A stretch of 64,000 nt of DNA from Bacteroidia bacterium (lineage in GTDB: Bacteria; Bacteroidota; Bacteroidia; Cytophagales; Cyclobacteriaceae): positions 44,194 to 108,193 of the forward strand of contig JAUILA010000020.1 in assembly GCA_030432655.1 (NCBI GenBank). Reading direction: 5' to 3'. Under the pieces are notes generated by a model that was not told where the DNA came from, did not search any database, and was given only the letters and a program-made list of their open reading frames with translations. Position 1 is the stretch's first letter, and every line of letters starts with the position of its first letter. Made by a program: the position numbers and the translations under genes. Below, one piece after another: positions 26,196-34,251 of this stretch.

Positions 26196-27360
26196 GTTTT
26201 CTTAATTGCCCGCTGACAAATACCTGCTTGAAAACCTGATCTTCGGGACCATCGCGGTGATGGATCGGGGCTTTGCGGTATTTAAGAAACCCTCCACTCC
26301 TGTTGGTAAAGCAGGCCTGAATTTCGGTTACAATGGAAAGAGCGATTTCCTCCGGAGTTTCGGCTCCGATGTCCAGTCCGACCGGGCTGTGTATCCTGAA
26401 TCCGTCTTCTTTTCTCAGCTGTATTCCTTCTTCTTCGAGCTGTGCAAACATCTTGTCTGCCCGTTTCTTCGGACCAAGAATTCCGATATATTCGATCCGT
26501 GAATTTAATATCTGCCGTAAGATTGAGTAGTCGTAATCATAACTGTGCGACATCAGGACGGCGGCTGTATAAGGCTTGAATTTCATGTCGATTTCGACTT
26601 GATCCTTTTTACAGTAAACCACGTGATCTGCATCCGGGAAATTGGCCGGGGCTACATGGGCTATGCACTCATCCGTCACGGTGACGTCCCACCCAAGTGT
26701 TCTGGCAATGGCTGTTACCGGTTTCGCATCAAATCCGCCGCCGAAGATCACCAGGTTGATGGAAGGTTCCAGGATTTCAATAAACACCTCTACTTTGTCC
26801 TTCGGATAATCCATCACCGCTGCTTTGTTCTTTTTTAGCAAAGCACGAAGATCACCACTGACAATGGCGGACAATGCTCCGGAACCACTGACAAGATCAC
26901 CTGACGGGTTGATCCAGGCCTTGCTGCCTGCGGGGATTGCCTTATTCTCCGATTTAAACACCGTCGCCATAGCCGCCTTGTTTTCTATCTGGCTGATCTG
27001 TTTCAGCCAGTTGACCGGGTTCATCTCGTCTGCCGGATTGATAGGCTCGATCAGAACATCTATAATCCCGTTGCAGCCCAGTCCGACACCCAGTGAATTA
27101 TTTTCATCATCCATGGTATCATACACTTCCAGGTGCGGGACACCTTCACGCATGACCTTGCGGGCTTTACGTAGCGCATCCCCTTCCAGGCATCCCCCGC
27201 TGATCGATCCGATCCAGCGGCCGTCATCCCTGATCAGCATCCGGGCCCCGGGGCTACGGTAAGAAGACCCCCGGACTCTGACAACAGTTGCCAGCGCTAC
27301 CTTCCTCTCGCCAAGGTCCAGGGATTCGTACGTCTCTATGATGTTCTTAATTTCCTTCAT
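26185..27360 (-). CDS. XdhC/CoxI family molybdoenzyme maturation protein
   Basis: Chaperone that handles and sulfurates molybdenum cofactor before insertion into xanthine-dehydrogenase-type hydroxylases. The N-terminal XdhC_CoxI domain has ATVVRVRGSSYRSPGARMLI and GSISGGCLEGD (about 22-65). The C-terminal Rossmann-like domain (XdhC_C) has LVIFGGGFDAKPV near 208 and the family motif YIGILGPKKR near 292. An ATG overlap of 14 bases with the upstream NTF2-like gene and 11 bases with the downstream MocA gene indicates a tightly packed operon. Confidence 0.92.
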   Translation of the reverse strand: MKEIKNIIETYESLDLGERKVALATVVRVRGSSYRSPGARMLIRDDGRWIGSISGGCLEGDALRKARKVMREGVPHLEVYDTMDDENNSLGVGLGCNGIIDVLIEPINPADEMNPVNWLKQISQIENKAAMATVFKSENKAIPAGSKAWINPSGDLVSGSGALSAIVSGDLRALLKKNKAAVMDYPKDKVEVFIEILEPSINLVIFGGGFDAKPVTAIARTLGWDVTVTDECIAHVAPANFPDADHVVYCKKDQVEIDMKFKPYTAAVLMSHSYDYDYSILRQILNSRIEYIGILGPKKRADKMFAQLEEEGIQLRKEDGFRIHSPVGLDIGAETPEEIALSIVTEIQACFTNRSGGFLKYRKAPIHHRDGPEDQVFKQVFVSGQLRKRAE

Positions 27361-27814
27361 TTGCTTGTACTTCGTTCATTTTGGGCGGACTTTGCCAGAT
27401 AACATTTATAATCATCCATTTTCCGTCAAGTTTGGCAAGGTGAAAATAATCAGTGCCCCATTGTGCCGTTAATTTGGCGGTTGCGGTTTTGTCCTGCACC
27501 TCAAAAATTTTAATGGCTTTGGGAGCGTCTTCCGGCAGATTCCCTTTCGCATTCCATTTCGCAGCGAGATTATACAGCTGGTCATAGGTCATCGGGCTTC
27601 CTTCCTGGTAATCATCGGCATCCGCCGGGCGGTAGTATCCTATCTTGTTAAGGTCCGGATGAACACTTTCCTTGATCAGTTCAGGTTTTACTTCGTAAAG
27701 CGCCTCCACATAGTTTAGAATAGCTGCCGTTACTTTCAATTCTTCGGTTTGCGCCTGCAGTCCGCTGACAGAAAAAAAGCAGACCAGCGCGGTGATGATG
27801 AGTAGTTTTTTCAT
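27347..27814 (-). CDS. Exported lumazine-binding-like (NTF2) protein
   Basis: Signal peptide MKKLLIITALVCFFSVSGLQA. The mature domain follows the Lumazine_bd_2 pattern of the NTF2 fold: VTAAILNYVEALYEVKPELIKESVHP, then DLNKIGYYRP, MTYDQLYNLAAKWN, KIFEVQDKTATAKLTAQWGTD and KWMIINVIW. Members are widespread in Bacteroidota, and their role is unknown. It lies between the cytochrome c and XdhC genes, overlapping the latter by 14 bases and following the former by 8 bases, so its product probably belongs to the same process. Confidence 0.85.
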   Translation of the reverse strand: MKKLLIITALVCFFSVSGLQAQTEELKVTAAILNYVEALYEVKPELIKESVHPDLNKIGYYRPADADDYQEGSPMTYDQLYNLAAKWNAKGNLPEDAPKAIKIFEVQDKTATAKLTAQWGTDYFHLAKLDGKWMIINVIWQSPPKMNEVQANEGN

Positions 27815-27822
27815 GATTGTTA

Positions 27823-28236
27823 TTATTTACGTTGAGATTTAACCTTTGCCGCGGTCACTATTTGTCCTTTATTACCCCAGCTGTTTCTAATGTAGTTCAG
27901 AACATCCGCGGTTTCCTGATCCGTGAAGTCATAAGCGTTCATAACGCCGTTATAGGTGACACCTTTCACAGTCATTTCGCCGGATACCCCGTACAGTATT
28001 TGCCGGATCGAACGATCCAGGTCATTCATCATGTAATCTGAACCAGCCAGAGGAGGAAACACTTTATTAATTCCTTCCCCGGTAGGCATATGGCACGTGG
28101 AGCAATTTGACATGTACAGCTGCTTGCCGCGTTCCATACTTTTTCCCAATTCATCTTCCTGGCCGGACAGACTGACTGCGGCGACAGTAACGAAAACGAT
28201 CATGCTGATCGTTAACCAGAAATAATTTCGATTCAT
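27823..28236 (-). CDS. Class I cytochrome c
   Basis: Exported mono-haem cytochrome. N-terminal leader (about 1-25, MNRNYFWLTISMIVFVTVAAVSL), then a C-x2-C-H haem-binding motif in YMSNCSTCHMPTGEG at about 41-55. The sixth ligand is probably a Met in the region around GEMTVKGVTYNGVMNAYDFTD. The C-terminal helix ADVLNYIRNSWGN is typical of class I cytochromes. As first gene of the operon with XdhC and MocA homologues it could accept electrons from a periplasmic molybdenum hydroxylase of the isoquinoline 1-oxidoreductase type, but no such enzyme is encoded here. Confidence 0.92.
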   Translation of the reverse strand: MNRNYFWLTISMIVFVTVAAVSLSGQEDELGKSMERGKQLYMSNCSTCHMPTGEGINKVFPPLAGSDYMMNDLDRSIRQILYGVSGEMTVKGVTYNGVMNAYDFTDQETADVLNYIRNSWGNKGQIVTAAKVKSQRK

Positions 28237-28391
28237 GATATAAACCTTTCAGGTGGGTCTTTCTTAAAGTTACATAAATTCCTGAACAGGGGGAAACATA
28301 ACAAAAGCTCTTTTTCAGGCTGTTTCGGGGCTTACCTGGTGAGCGAAATAAATCAGAGTTTTGTATCTTACCGGCAAAAAACAAAGATAAT

Positions 28392-29414
28392 ATGCCCCTT
28401 CCTATTGCTCACCCCCGACCGTCTTCTTTTCAGCATGCTCAAAAAATCGTACTCGCCGCAGACGTAGGAGGGACCAAAACAAATATGGCCTTATTCAGGC
28501 TTGAAGATGGGAAAATGAAAATGCTGAGAGAGTTTACCTTTAAATCAGCTGCTCATAATTCGATGGAGGATATGATTCTCAAATTCCGGGACCAGGGAAA
28601 CGAGGAGTTTCATTCAGTGAGCCTGGCCATTGCCGGTCCGGTTTACAAGGGAAAAGCTCATGGCACCAACCTGCCCTGGGATGTGGAGGATGCCGGGATA
28701 CGCAAGGCCATCGGGCTTGACGAAGTGTACCTGATAAACGATCTGGAGGCCAACGCTTACGGGTTGAGCGCACTTGAAGAGGAAGACCTGTGCAGGTTAT
28801 ACCCGGGAGACCCCGAAGCTACAGGGAACGTGGCGATCATTTCTCCCGGAACTGGTCTTGGGGAAGCAGGCATGTATTTCGACGGCAGGAATTATCACCC
28901 TTTCGCCACAGAAGGAGGTCATTGCGATTTTGCGCCTCAGAACGAACTTGACGTGGAAATGCTTCATTACCTGCAGCGGAACTGGGACCATGTCAGCTGG
29001 GAACGACTGATCAGCGGTCCCGGAATCGTGCATATCTTTGAATTTTTCAGGTATGTAAAAAAACTGGAAGTACCTTCCTGGCTGGATGAAGCCATGGAGC
29101 GTGGCGATCTCGGGCATGCCATCAGCAAAGGGGCTATGGAAAATTCCTGCGACGTGTGCCAGGCAACGATAGATCTGTTTTTAAGATACCTGGCCGAAGA
29201 ATCAGGAAATCTGATCCTGAAATACAAGGCAACCGGTGGATTGTTCATTGGCGGCGGCATCGTGCCGGACCTGATCAACGAACTGGACCTCGAATCGTTT
29301 CTGAGATACCTGCAGAACAGCGGTCGTATGGAACACCTGCTCAAGCAGGTTCCGGTCACAGTGATCATGAATGAAAAAACCGCCCTGCTGGGGGCGGCTT
29401 TTTATGGTTTCTGA
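28392..29414 (+). CDS. glk: Glucokinase (ROK-independent Glk family)
   Basis: Phosphorylates glucose with ATP in the cytoplasm. Motifs in order: phosphate-1 LAADVGGTKTNMALF (about 17-31), a NLPWDVE substrate loop, the catalytic region VYLINDLEANAYGL (about 115-128), phosphate-2 ISPGTGLGEAG (about 150-160), EGGHCDFAP (about 175-183) and the adenosine motif GGLFIGGGIVPDLI (about 283-296). The length (340 aa) fits PF02685 glucokinases. It is convergent with a sodium/sugar symporter, suggesting a shared role in sugar use. The last coding bases form a bidirectional terminator. Confidence 0.94.
   Translation: MPLPIAHPRPSSFQHAQKIVLAADVGGTKTNMALFRLEDGKMKMLREFTFKSAAHNSMEDMILKFRDQGNEEFHSVSLAIAGPVYKGKAHGTNLPWDVEDAGIRKAIGLDEVYLINDLEANAYGLSALEEEDLCRLYPGDPEATGNVAIISPGTGLGEAGMYFDGRNYHPFATEGGHCDFAPQNELDVEMLHYLQRNWDHVSWERLISGPGIVHIFEFFRYVKKLEVPSWLDEAMERGDLGHAISKGAMENSCDVCQATIDLFLRYLAEESGNLILKYKATGGLFIGGGIVPDLINELDLESFLRYLQNSGRMEHLLKQVPVTVIMNEKTALLGAAFYGF
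29380..29403. terminator. Bidirectional terminator inside the 3' end of glk
   Basis: CCGCCC (29380-29385) pairs with GGGCGG (29392-29397) around a 6-base loop. On the plus strand the stem is followed by CTTTTT; on the minus strand it is followed by TTTTTT. It can therefore end both glk and the convergent symporter gene (stop at 29427), although it lies within the last codons of glk. Confidence 0.75.
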
Positions 29415-29426
29415 GCATTCTCCTGT

Positions 29427-31268
29427 TTACCAGAATATGGCATAAAGCGCGACCAGGATACCCGCTATCAGGATGGATCCTATCACGAACGTGCCGCTTA
29501 GCCTGAACCACTTTTCATCCATGTGCTCAACTTCTCCTTCCACTTCTGTGTCTTCACGGAAATTAAGCAGCGCCCACACCATCAGGAGAGTTATACCTCC
29601 TGAGATTCCCACTTTGATCAGCGTGCTGCCGATGAACAGGTCACCCAGGTGGTAAAGGGGAACAGTAATTGTACACACAACCAGCCCAATCATTCCGTAC
29701 CGCAGCCATTCCCGGCTTATGTGGACCGCCTTTTCCGGGTGATAGTGTTTGTCCATTTTTGAAACGGCCATCATGATGAACAGGAGCATACAAAACACTA
29801 CCCCCATTCGGTCAATGAACGGCAATCCTTCGATCAGGCCCATGGCCCAGGAAAGCGGAATGGCAACGACAGCCACGACAAGGGCGGCATTGGCGGTGGT
29901 TCTTTTCCAGAAAATACCCATGACAAAAATGGTCACGACTGCCGGGGTCACATAACCGGAAAAGTCCTGGATAAACTGAAATACCTGGTCAAAGCTGCTC
30001 AACTGAGGTGCGATGATCATACCAAGGATCAGGGCAATTACACCGACGATCCGGCCGGTCCTTACCAGGGTGGTTTCGGATGGGTTCTTATTAATGTAAT
30101 TCCGGTAAATGTCCATGGTGAAAATGGTCGCGGTACTGTTGATCATGGAAGCCAGCGAGGAAACAATGGCGGCAGTCAGAGCGGCAAAAGAAAGTCCTTT
30201 CAGGCCTGTCGGGAGAATGTTAAGCAGGACCGGATAGGCTTTGTCGGATTTAACAAGACTTGTATCCGCATCTGTCATAGCCGCCGTAAACTCTCCGGCG
30301 CCGCCTTCCCGGCTTACCAGGATAAACATCGCAATACCAGGGACTACAACAATCATCGGCATCAGGATTTTAAGGAAGCCCGCAAAGAGCAACCCGTTCC
30401 GGGCTTCATTCACATTCTTGGCAGCCAGCGCACGCTGGGTTATGTACTGGTTAAAACCCCAGTACCCGATATTGGCAATCCACATTCCTCCGATCAATAC
30501 GCTGAGGCCGGGCAGGAGACCATAGGCATCGCGTTCACCTCCGGTTCCGTCAGGGATGAAAAATTCTCCCTGTTCAAAAATCATGGAAAAGTGGTTCGGA
30601 GCTTCTTTCCTGAGTTCGCCGATCCCGGCCCAGACATCCCCTTCACCAACCAGCTCCAGTGCGAGAATGGTAGTTACCAGTCCGCCAATGACCAGAAAAA
30701 CCACCTGTATGACATCCGTCCAGGCCACAGCTTTCAGTCCGCCGTAGAGTGAATACAACAAGGCAAAAGCGGCGAGTCCCAGCATGGCTGTGGTAAACGG
30801 AATATTCAGGATTGTCTCCAGGTTCAGGGCCCCAAGGTACAGGACCGACGAAAGGTTAACGAAGATGTACAATAACAGCCAGAACACCGCAAGGCTCGTA
30901 CGGACACGGGCATCGTAGCGTTTCTCAAGAAACTGCGGCATGGTGTATATCTGCTTTTCAAGGAATACCGGGAGAAAGAAAATGGCCACTACGATGAGGG
31001 TGGCTGCGGCCATCCACTCATAGGTACTGATAGCCAGGCCCATGGCAAAACCCGACCCCTGCATTCCGACAAACTGCTCGGCCGAGATGTTTGATGCAAT
31101 CAGGGAAGCGCCAATCGCCCACCAGGGCAGTGACTTGGATGCCAGGAAATAATCGGTTGAATCTTTTTTGTGTCCTTTCTTTTCGCGGGAGACGAATATT
31201 CCTACAAAAATGATAATGAGAATATAGAGTCCGAATATGACTAAATCTGTGGTGGAAAGAGATATCAT
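29427..31268 (-). CDS. Sodium/sugar symporter of the SSS family
   Basis: Inner-membrane carrier with about 14 transmembrane segments. The N-terminus reads STTDLVIFGLYILIIIFVG; conserved SSS features follow: LASKSLPWWAIGASLIASNI, SAEQFVGMQGSGFAMG (sodium/substrate-binding region in TM1), a LYSLYGGLKAVAWTDVIQ segment, and FAALTAAIVSSLASMINS around TM8. The length of 613 residues, with a long C-terminal extension of two extra helices, fits SGLT-like sugar transporters rather than proline transporters. The adjacent glucokinase supports a sugar substrate. Specificity for glucose, galactose or another sugar cannot be fixed. Confidence 0.9.
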   Translation of the reverse strand: MISLSTTDLVIFGLYILIIIFVGIFVSREKKGHKKDSTDYFLASKSLPWWAIGASLIASNISAEQFVGMQGSGFAMGLAISTYEWMAAATLIVVAIFFLPVFLEKQIYTMPQFLEKRYDARVRTSLAVFWLLLYIFVNLSSVLYLGALNLETILNIPFTTAMLGLAAFALLYSLYGGLKAVAWTDVIQVVFLVIGGLVTTILALELVGEGDVWAGIGELRKEAPNHFSMIFEQGEFFIPDGTGGERDAYGLLPGLSVLIGGMWIANIGYWGFNQYITQRALAAKNVNEARNGLLFAGFLKILMPMIVVVPGIAMFILVSREGGAGEFTAAMTDADTSLVKSDKAYPVLLNILPTGLKGLSFAALTAAIVSSLASMINSTATIFTMDIYRNYINKNPSETTLVRTGRIVGVIALILGMIIAPQLSSFDQVFQFIQDFSGYVTPAVVTIFVMGIFWKRTTANAALVVAVVAIPLSWAMGLIEGLPFIDRMGVVFCMLLFIMMAVSKMDKHYHPEKAVHISREWLRYGMIGLVVCTITVPLYHLGDLFIGSTLIKVGISGGITLLMVWALLNFREDTEVEGEVEHMDEKWFRLSGTFVIGSILIAGILVALYAIFW

Positions 31269-31492
31269 AGCGTGGTTGTTTTTTTGATTCGGAACATGTG
31301 TGGGGCGGCGATCCCCATGTTCCGTATGCTAACCGTCCAATTACGTGGATATTCTTTAAAATACCTTGATTTCCTCCATAAAATTATCGCAAACCTGCAG
31401 AATTTTATCCCTGAAGCAGGTCGTGGTCCGGGTGGTACAGGCCATGATCAAATGATGGCTGCATCGGTTCGGTTTTTTTCCGGGCAGAATGG

Positions 31493-33034
31493 TTAAAAAC
31501 CCTCGTTAATGTAATCCGGGAATGTTTTGCGAATGTTTCTGTCAGAAGGTTTAACGGGGTTTTCCCAACTGGCGTCAAGCTCCAGAAGGATCAGTCGTTT
31601 GTTGTTGAGCTGAGCGCGCAGTTTATCAATGTCTGCAAAAAACTCATCATCCCGACGACTGGTACGAAGTGCGTATTTTCTGGCAAACTGATCACCTTGT
31701 GTCTGCAGGGCATTCCGAATGTCGATGTTCAGTTTCATTCGTTCCAGGATGTCATCCTGCGAGCGCCCTATCACATCGGTAGCTTCCAATGTACCCATTG
31801 TCATTACGGCGGTTCCGCCCACTCCGGTGACATAATCCTTGGTGGGCGCGTCGATAAATACAGGGCTGACACCTGTAATGGCACCCAGCGACGCATTGGT
31901 AATTGCCCGGTGTTTTTTGCCCTTGCGCGCTTTTTTAAGGACCTTGGATAAGTCCCGCTGGTTTTCATCGAGCTGGGCAATCAGGTCCATTGTTTCGATC
32001 AGGATCCCTTTGTATTTCAGGAAAAGGCGTTGATCTTTTTTCTCAATATCTTCGGTGTCCTTTACCGTAACAATCAGTTTTCTTTCGGAGCGTTTGTTGG
32101 ATTCGTCGAGAACATAAAAAATAAATTCTATGTCTTCCGTGGCGTCTTCTTCCTCGATGAAATCATATCCCGGCATCCATTTAAATTCCACCTGGGTGGA
32201 GGCGTTCCGCTGAAGCAGGTCCGAAGGGACACTCCGGTTATTTGATAAGTAGCCTACATCCTTGATATTCTCGTCCCCGTTCGGATCGGAAAGGTAGAAA
32301 TTCAGGTTCAGGAATTCATCTTCATTGATAGTTATGACCGAATCATTCGGGACCATAACGATTTCCGGAGGCAGGTCCATCTGGGTAGGTTCAATGATCA
32401 GCCTGCCGTAGACTTCCGATTTGTACGGCTGATCCTGAACGATGAATTTGACTTCGTGATGTTCACGCTGGAGCGCCCGGAATTGATTTCTTGACGGGCG
32501 CCAGACAAACATACCAAGTTCGCTGAGCGTGGCACCTTCAGGCATTTCGCTCAGGATCGGCTTGAAAATTACCGGATCACCATCCGGGTCCCGGATCTGA
32601 TTGAGCTGATTGAGGTTAATTTCGTTAGGATTGTTCTGGCGGACATAAAAAATCGGGAGTTCATCGATGACCGGCGGACGGTTGACATGGAAAATGGTAA
32701 AGCTAATTTCCTTTCTTAACTTCTGCTCTTCCCCGGCAGTTGCTTCAAAGATGAGGCTGATGTTTCGGAATTCATTGATCCGGTCTACCAGGTCATAGGA
32801 CGGGATCCAAAGAAAATTTCCAAGCGAATCCAGCGCATAGTCGAGCTCCCGGGTGCCTATGACCCGGTAATTCCATAATGAGTCGGAATTAATAACCGAC
32901 AGTTGAAAACGGAGCGTATCCCCTTCACGCAACAGGTTCCAGTCTGGCTCATCCGGAAGAATGAGCTCAGGCTCCTGTGCGAAGGTTTCAACCCAAAAAA
33001 ATAAAATCAGGAGGCAGGAAAAAATATACCTCAT
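31493..33034 (-). CDS. Secreted Ig/cadherin-like protein with helical C-terminus
   Basis: I choose the ATG at 33034 (MRYIFSCLLILFFWVETFA, signal peptide); the longer reading from a TTG at 33064 is less likely. Residues about 20-350 contain three cadherin/Ig-like modules with typical RDPDGDPVIFKP and SDPNGDENI calcium-type loops and FVWRPSRNQF / FKWMPGYDF elements before each next module. Residues 350-510 are helical, with a Lys-rich stretch (KKARKGKKH) and a small-residue segment (ASLGAITGV, GVGGTAVMTMG) that could touch a membrane. I do not recognise the C-terminal half. It follows the bactofilin gene by 113 bases on the same strand. Confidence 0.82.
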   Translation of the reverse strand: MRYIFSCLLILFFWVETFAQEPELILPDEPDWNLLREGDTLRFQLSVINSDSLWNYRVIGTRELDYALDSLGNFLWIPSYDLVDRINEFRNISLIFEATAGEEQKLRKEISFTIFHVNRPPVIDELPIFYVRQNNPNEINLNQLNQIRDPDGDPVIFKPILSEMPEGATLSELGMFVWRPSRNQFRALQREHHEVKFIVQDQPYKSEVYGRLIIEPTQMDLPPEIVMVPNDSVITINEDEFLNLNFYLSDPNGDENIKDVGYLSNNRSVPSDLLQRNASTQVEFKWMPGYDFIEEEDATEDIEFIFYVLDESNKRSERKLIVTVKDTEDIEKKDQRLFLKYKGILIETMDLIAQLDENQRDLSKVLKKARKGKKHRAITNASLGAITGVSPVFIDAPTKDYVTGVGGTAVMTMGTLEATDVIGRSQDDILERMKLNIDIRNALQTQGDQFARKYALRTSRRDDEFFADIDKLRAQLNNKRLILLELDASWENPVKPSDRNIRKTFPDYINEGF

Positions 33035-33147
33035 AAATATGCTTTTGTTTAGATTTTGCCGCAAAGTTATGCATCACCTGCAGTTTTGAATAACCGCGTG
33101 TGTAAAAGTTTTCCTGCCTTGTATAATTCTGATTCTGTACTTCCTGA

Positions 33148-33594
33148 TTAAGAGGCGTTTGCCGCTTTCGGGAAACTTTTCTGAACTCCTTCGCTGTTCC
33201 CGGCAGGTTTAGGAGATGCCTGCATATGGCTGCCGCCCGTATTCATCTTACAATTGCCGAAAAATTTGGCGCCACTTTCCACAACCAGTTTGGCTGTTTC
33301 AATATCACCTTCAACTTTGCAATTTGGTTTAAGAATAAGCAAGTCAGTAACCTTAATGGAACCTTTTACATGGCCTTCCACTTCGCATACCTGGGAATGA
33401 ACATTACCATCAATCTCGGCAGTTGATCCTACAACTACCTTGGACCTGGAATTCAGGTCTCCGATGATCTTTCCTTCAATCCGGATATTGCCCGGGGTTT
33501 CAATGTTTCCGGTAAAAGTGGTGCCTTTACCGATACTGTTCTGGGAATTTAAAACTTCTGCTGACACTTGGTCTTCTTTTGTATTTTTGAACAT
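33148..33594 (-). CDS. Bactofilin (polymer-forming cytoskeletal protein)
   Basis: 148 residues with a central right-handed beta-helix (about 20-120) made of short repeated turns: GTTFTGNIETPGNIRIEGKI, GDLNSRSKVVVGSTAEIDGNV, CEVEGHVKGSI and CKVEGDIETAKLVVESGAKF. Flanking termini are polar and disordered, as in other bactofilins. Bactofilins polymerise without nucleotide at the inner membrane and position cell-wall or motility machinery. A Bacteroidota -7 element (TACCTTTG, minus strand, 33618-33625) lies 23 bases before the ATG, without a good -33 match. Confidence 0.93.
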   Translation of the reverse strand: MFKNTKEDQVSAEVLNSQNSIGKGTTFTGNIETPGNIRIEGKIIGDLNSRSKVVVGSTAEIDGNVHSQVCEVEGHVKGSIKVTDLLILKPNCKVEGDIETAKLVVESGAKFFGNCKMNTGGSHMQASPKPAGNSEGVQKSFPKAANAS

Positions 33595-33729
33595 AGCACT
33601 TAAAAAATTAGACAGGACAAAGGTAAGGGGCAGGAGTTGAAAAATAGTACCGGCTTTCTTCTTTTGGTAAATTTACCGGTTAAATTACCTGCCCGTCAGT
33701 TATCCAAACGAGCGGACATGTCATGAAGT

Positions 33730-34059
33730 ATGAATAAGGAAAACTTTTTTTCGGATGTTTATGAGGTGGTTAGGGAGGTGCCCAGCGGCCGGGTAACCAC
33801 CTATGGAGCCATCGCCAGTTACCTTGGAATGAAGCGCAGTGCCCGGATGGTTGGATGGGCCATGAATGCCGCTCATGCCCTGCCGGATGTTCCGGCACAT
33901 CGTGTTGTAAACCGGAGCGGACTGCTTACAGGCAAACATCATTTTTCCTCACCGACCGCGATGGAAGAGGCTCTTGAGCAAGAAGGGGTAAAAGTTGTGA
34001 ATGACAAAGTCACGGCTTTCGACCAACTTTTCTGGGATCCCGCTAAAGAACTCCTGTAA
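33730..34059 (+). CDS. Alkyltransferase-like protein (MGMT family without catalytic Cys)
   Basis: 109-residue DNA-binding protein of the O6-alkylguanine transferase fold. The signature region reads VPAHRVVNRSG instead of PCHRV, so the methyl-accepting Cys is Ala and the protein is an ATL rather than an active MGMT. The helix-turn-helix with Arg finger is present (SGRVTTYGAIASYLGMKRSARMVGWAM). ATLs bind O6-alkylguanine lesions and hand them to nucleotide-excision repair. No N-terminal domain or Ada fusion. Its 3' flank holds an inverted repeat GGCATGT/ACATGCC (34135-34141, 34154-34160) without a good T tract. Confidence 0.93.
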   Translation: MNKENFFSDVYEVVREVPSGRVTTYGAIASYLGMKRSARMVGWAMNAAHALPDVPAHRVVNRSGLLTGKHHFSSPTAMEEALEQEGVKVVNDKVTAFDQLFWDPAKELL

Positions 34060-34251
34060 TGCTTCCCGATCTGAAATGCTTTGTCCCGATTTGGGAACAA
34101 GGGCATTCGATAAACCTCCTTTAAACAACCTGAGGGCATGTTTTTCTCCTGGCACATGCCTTGTCATAGTACCGTCAAGTAGTTAGAAGCAAATTATTAC
34201 GATATAATTAGTTGGTTTAAATTTTTCTTGGCTGTCTGATTTTAGTTGGTT

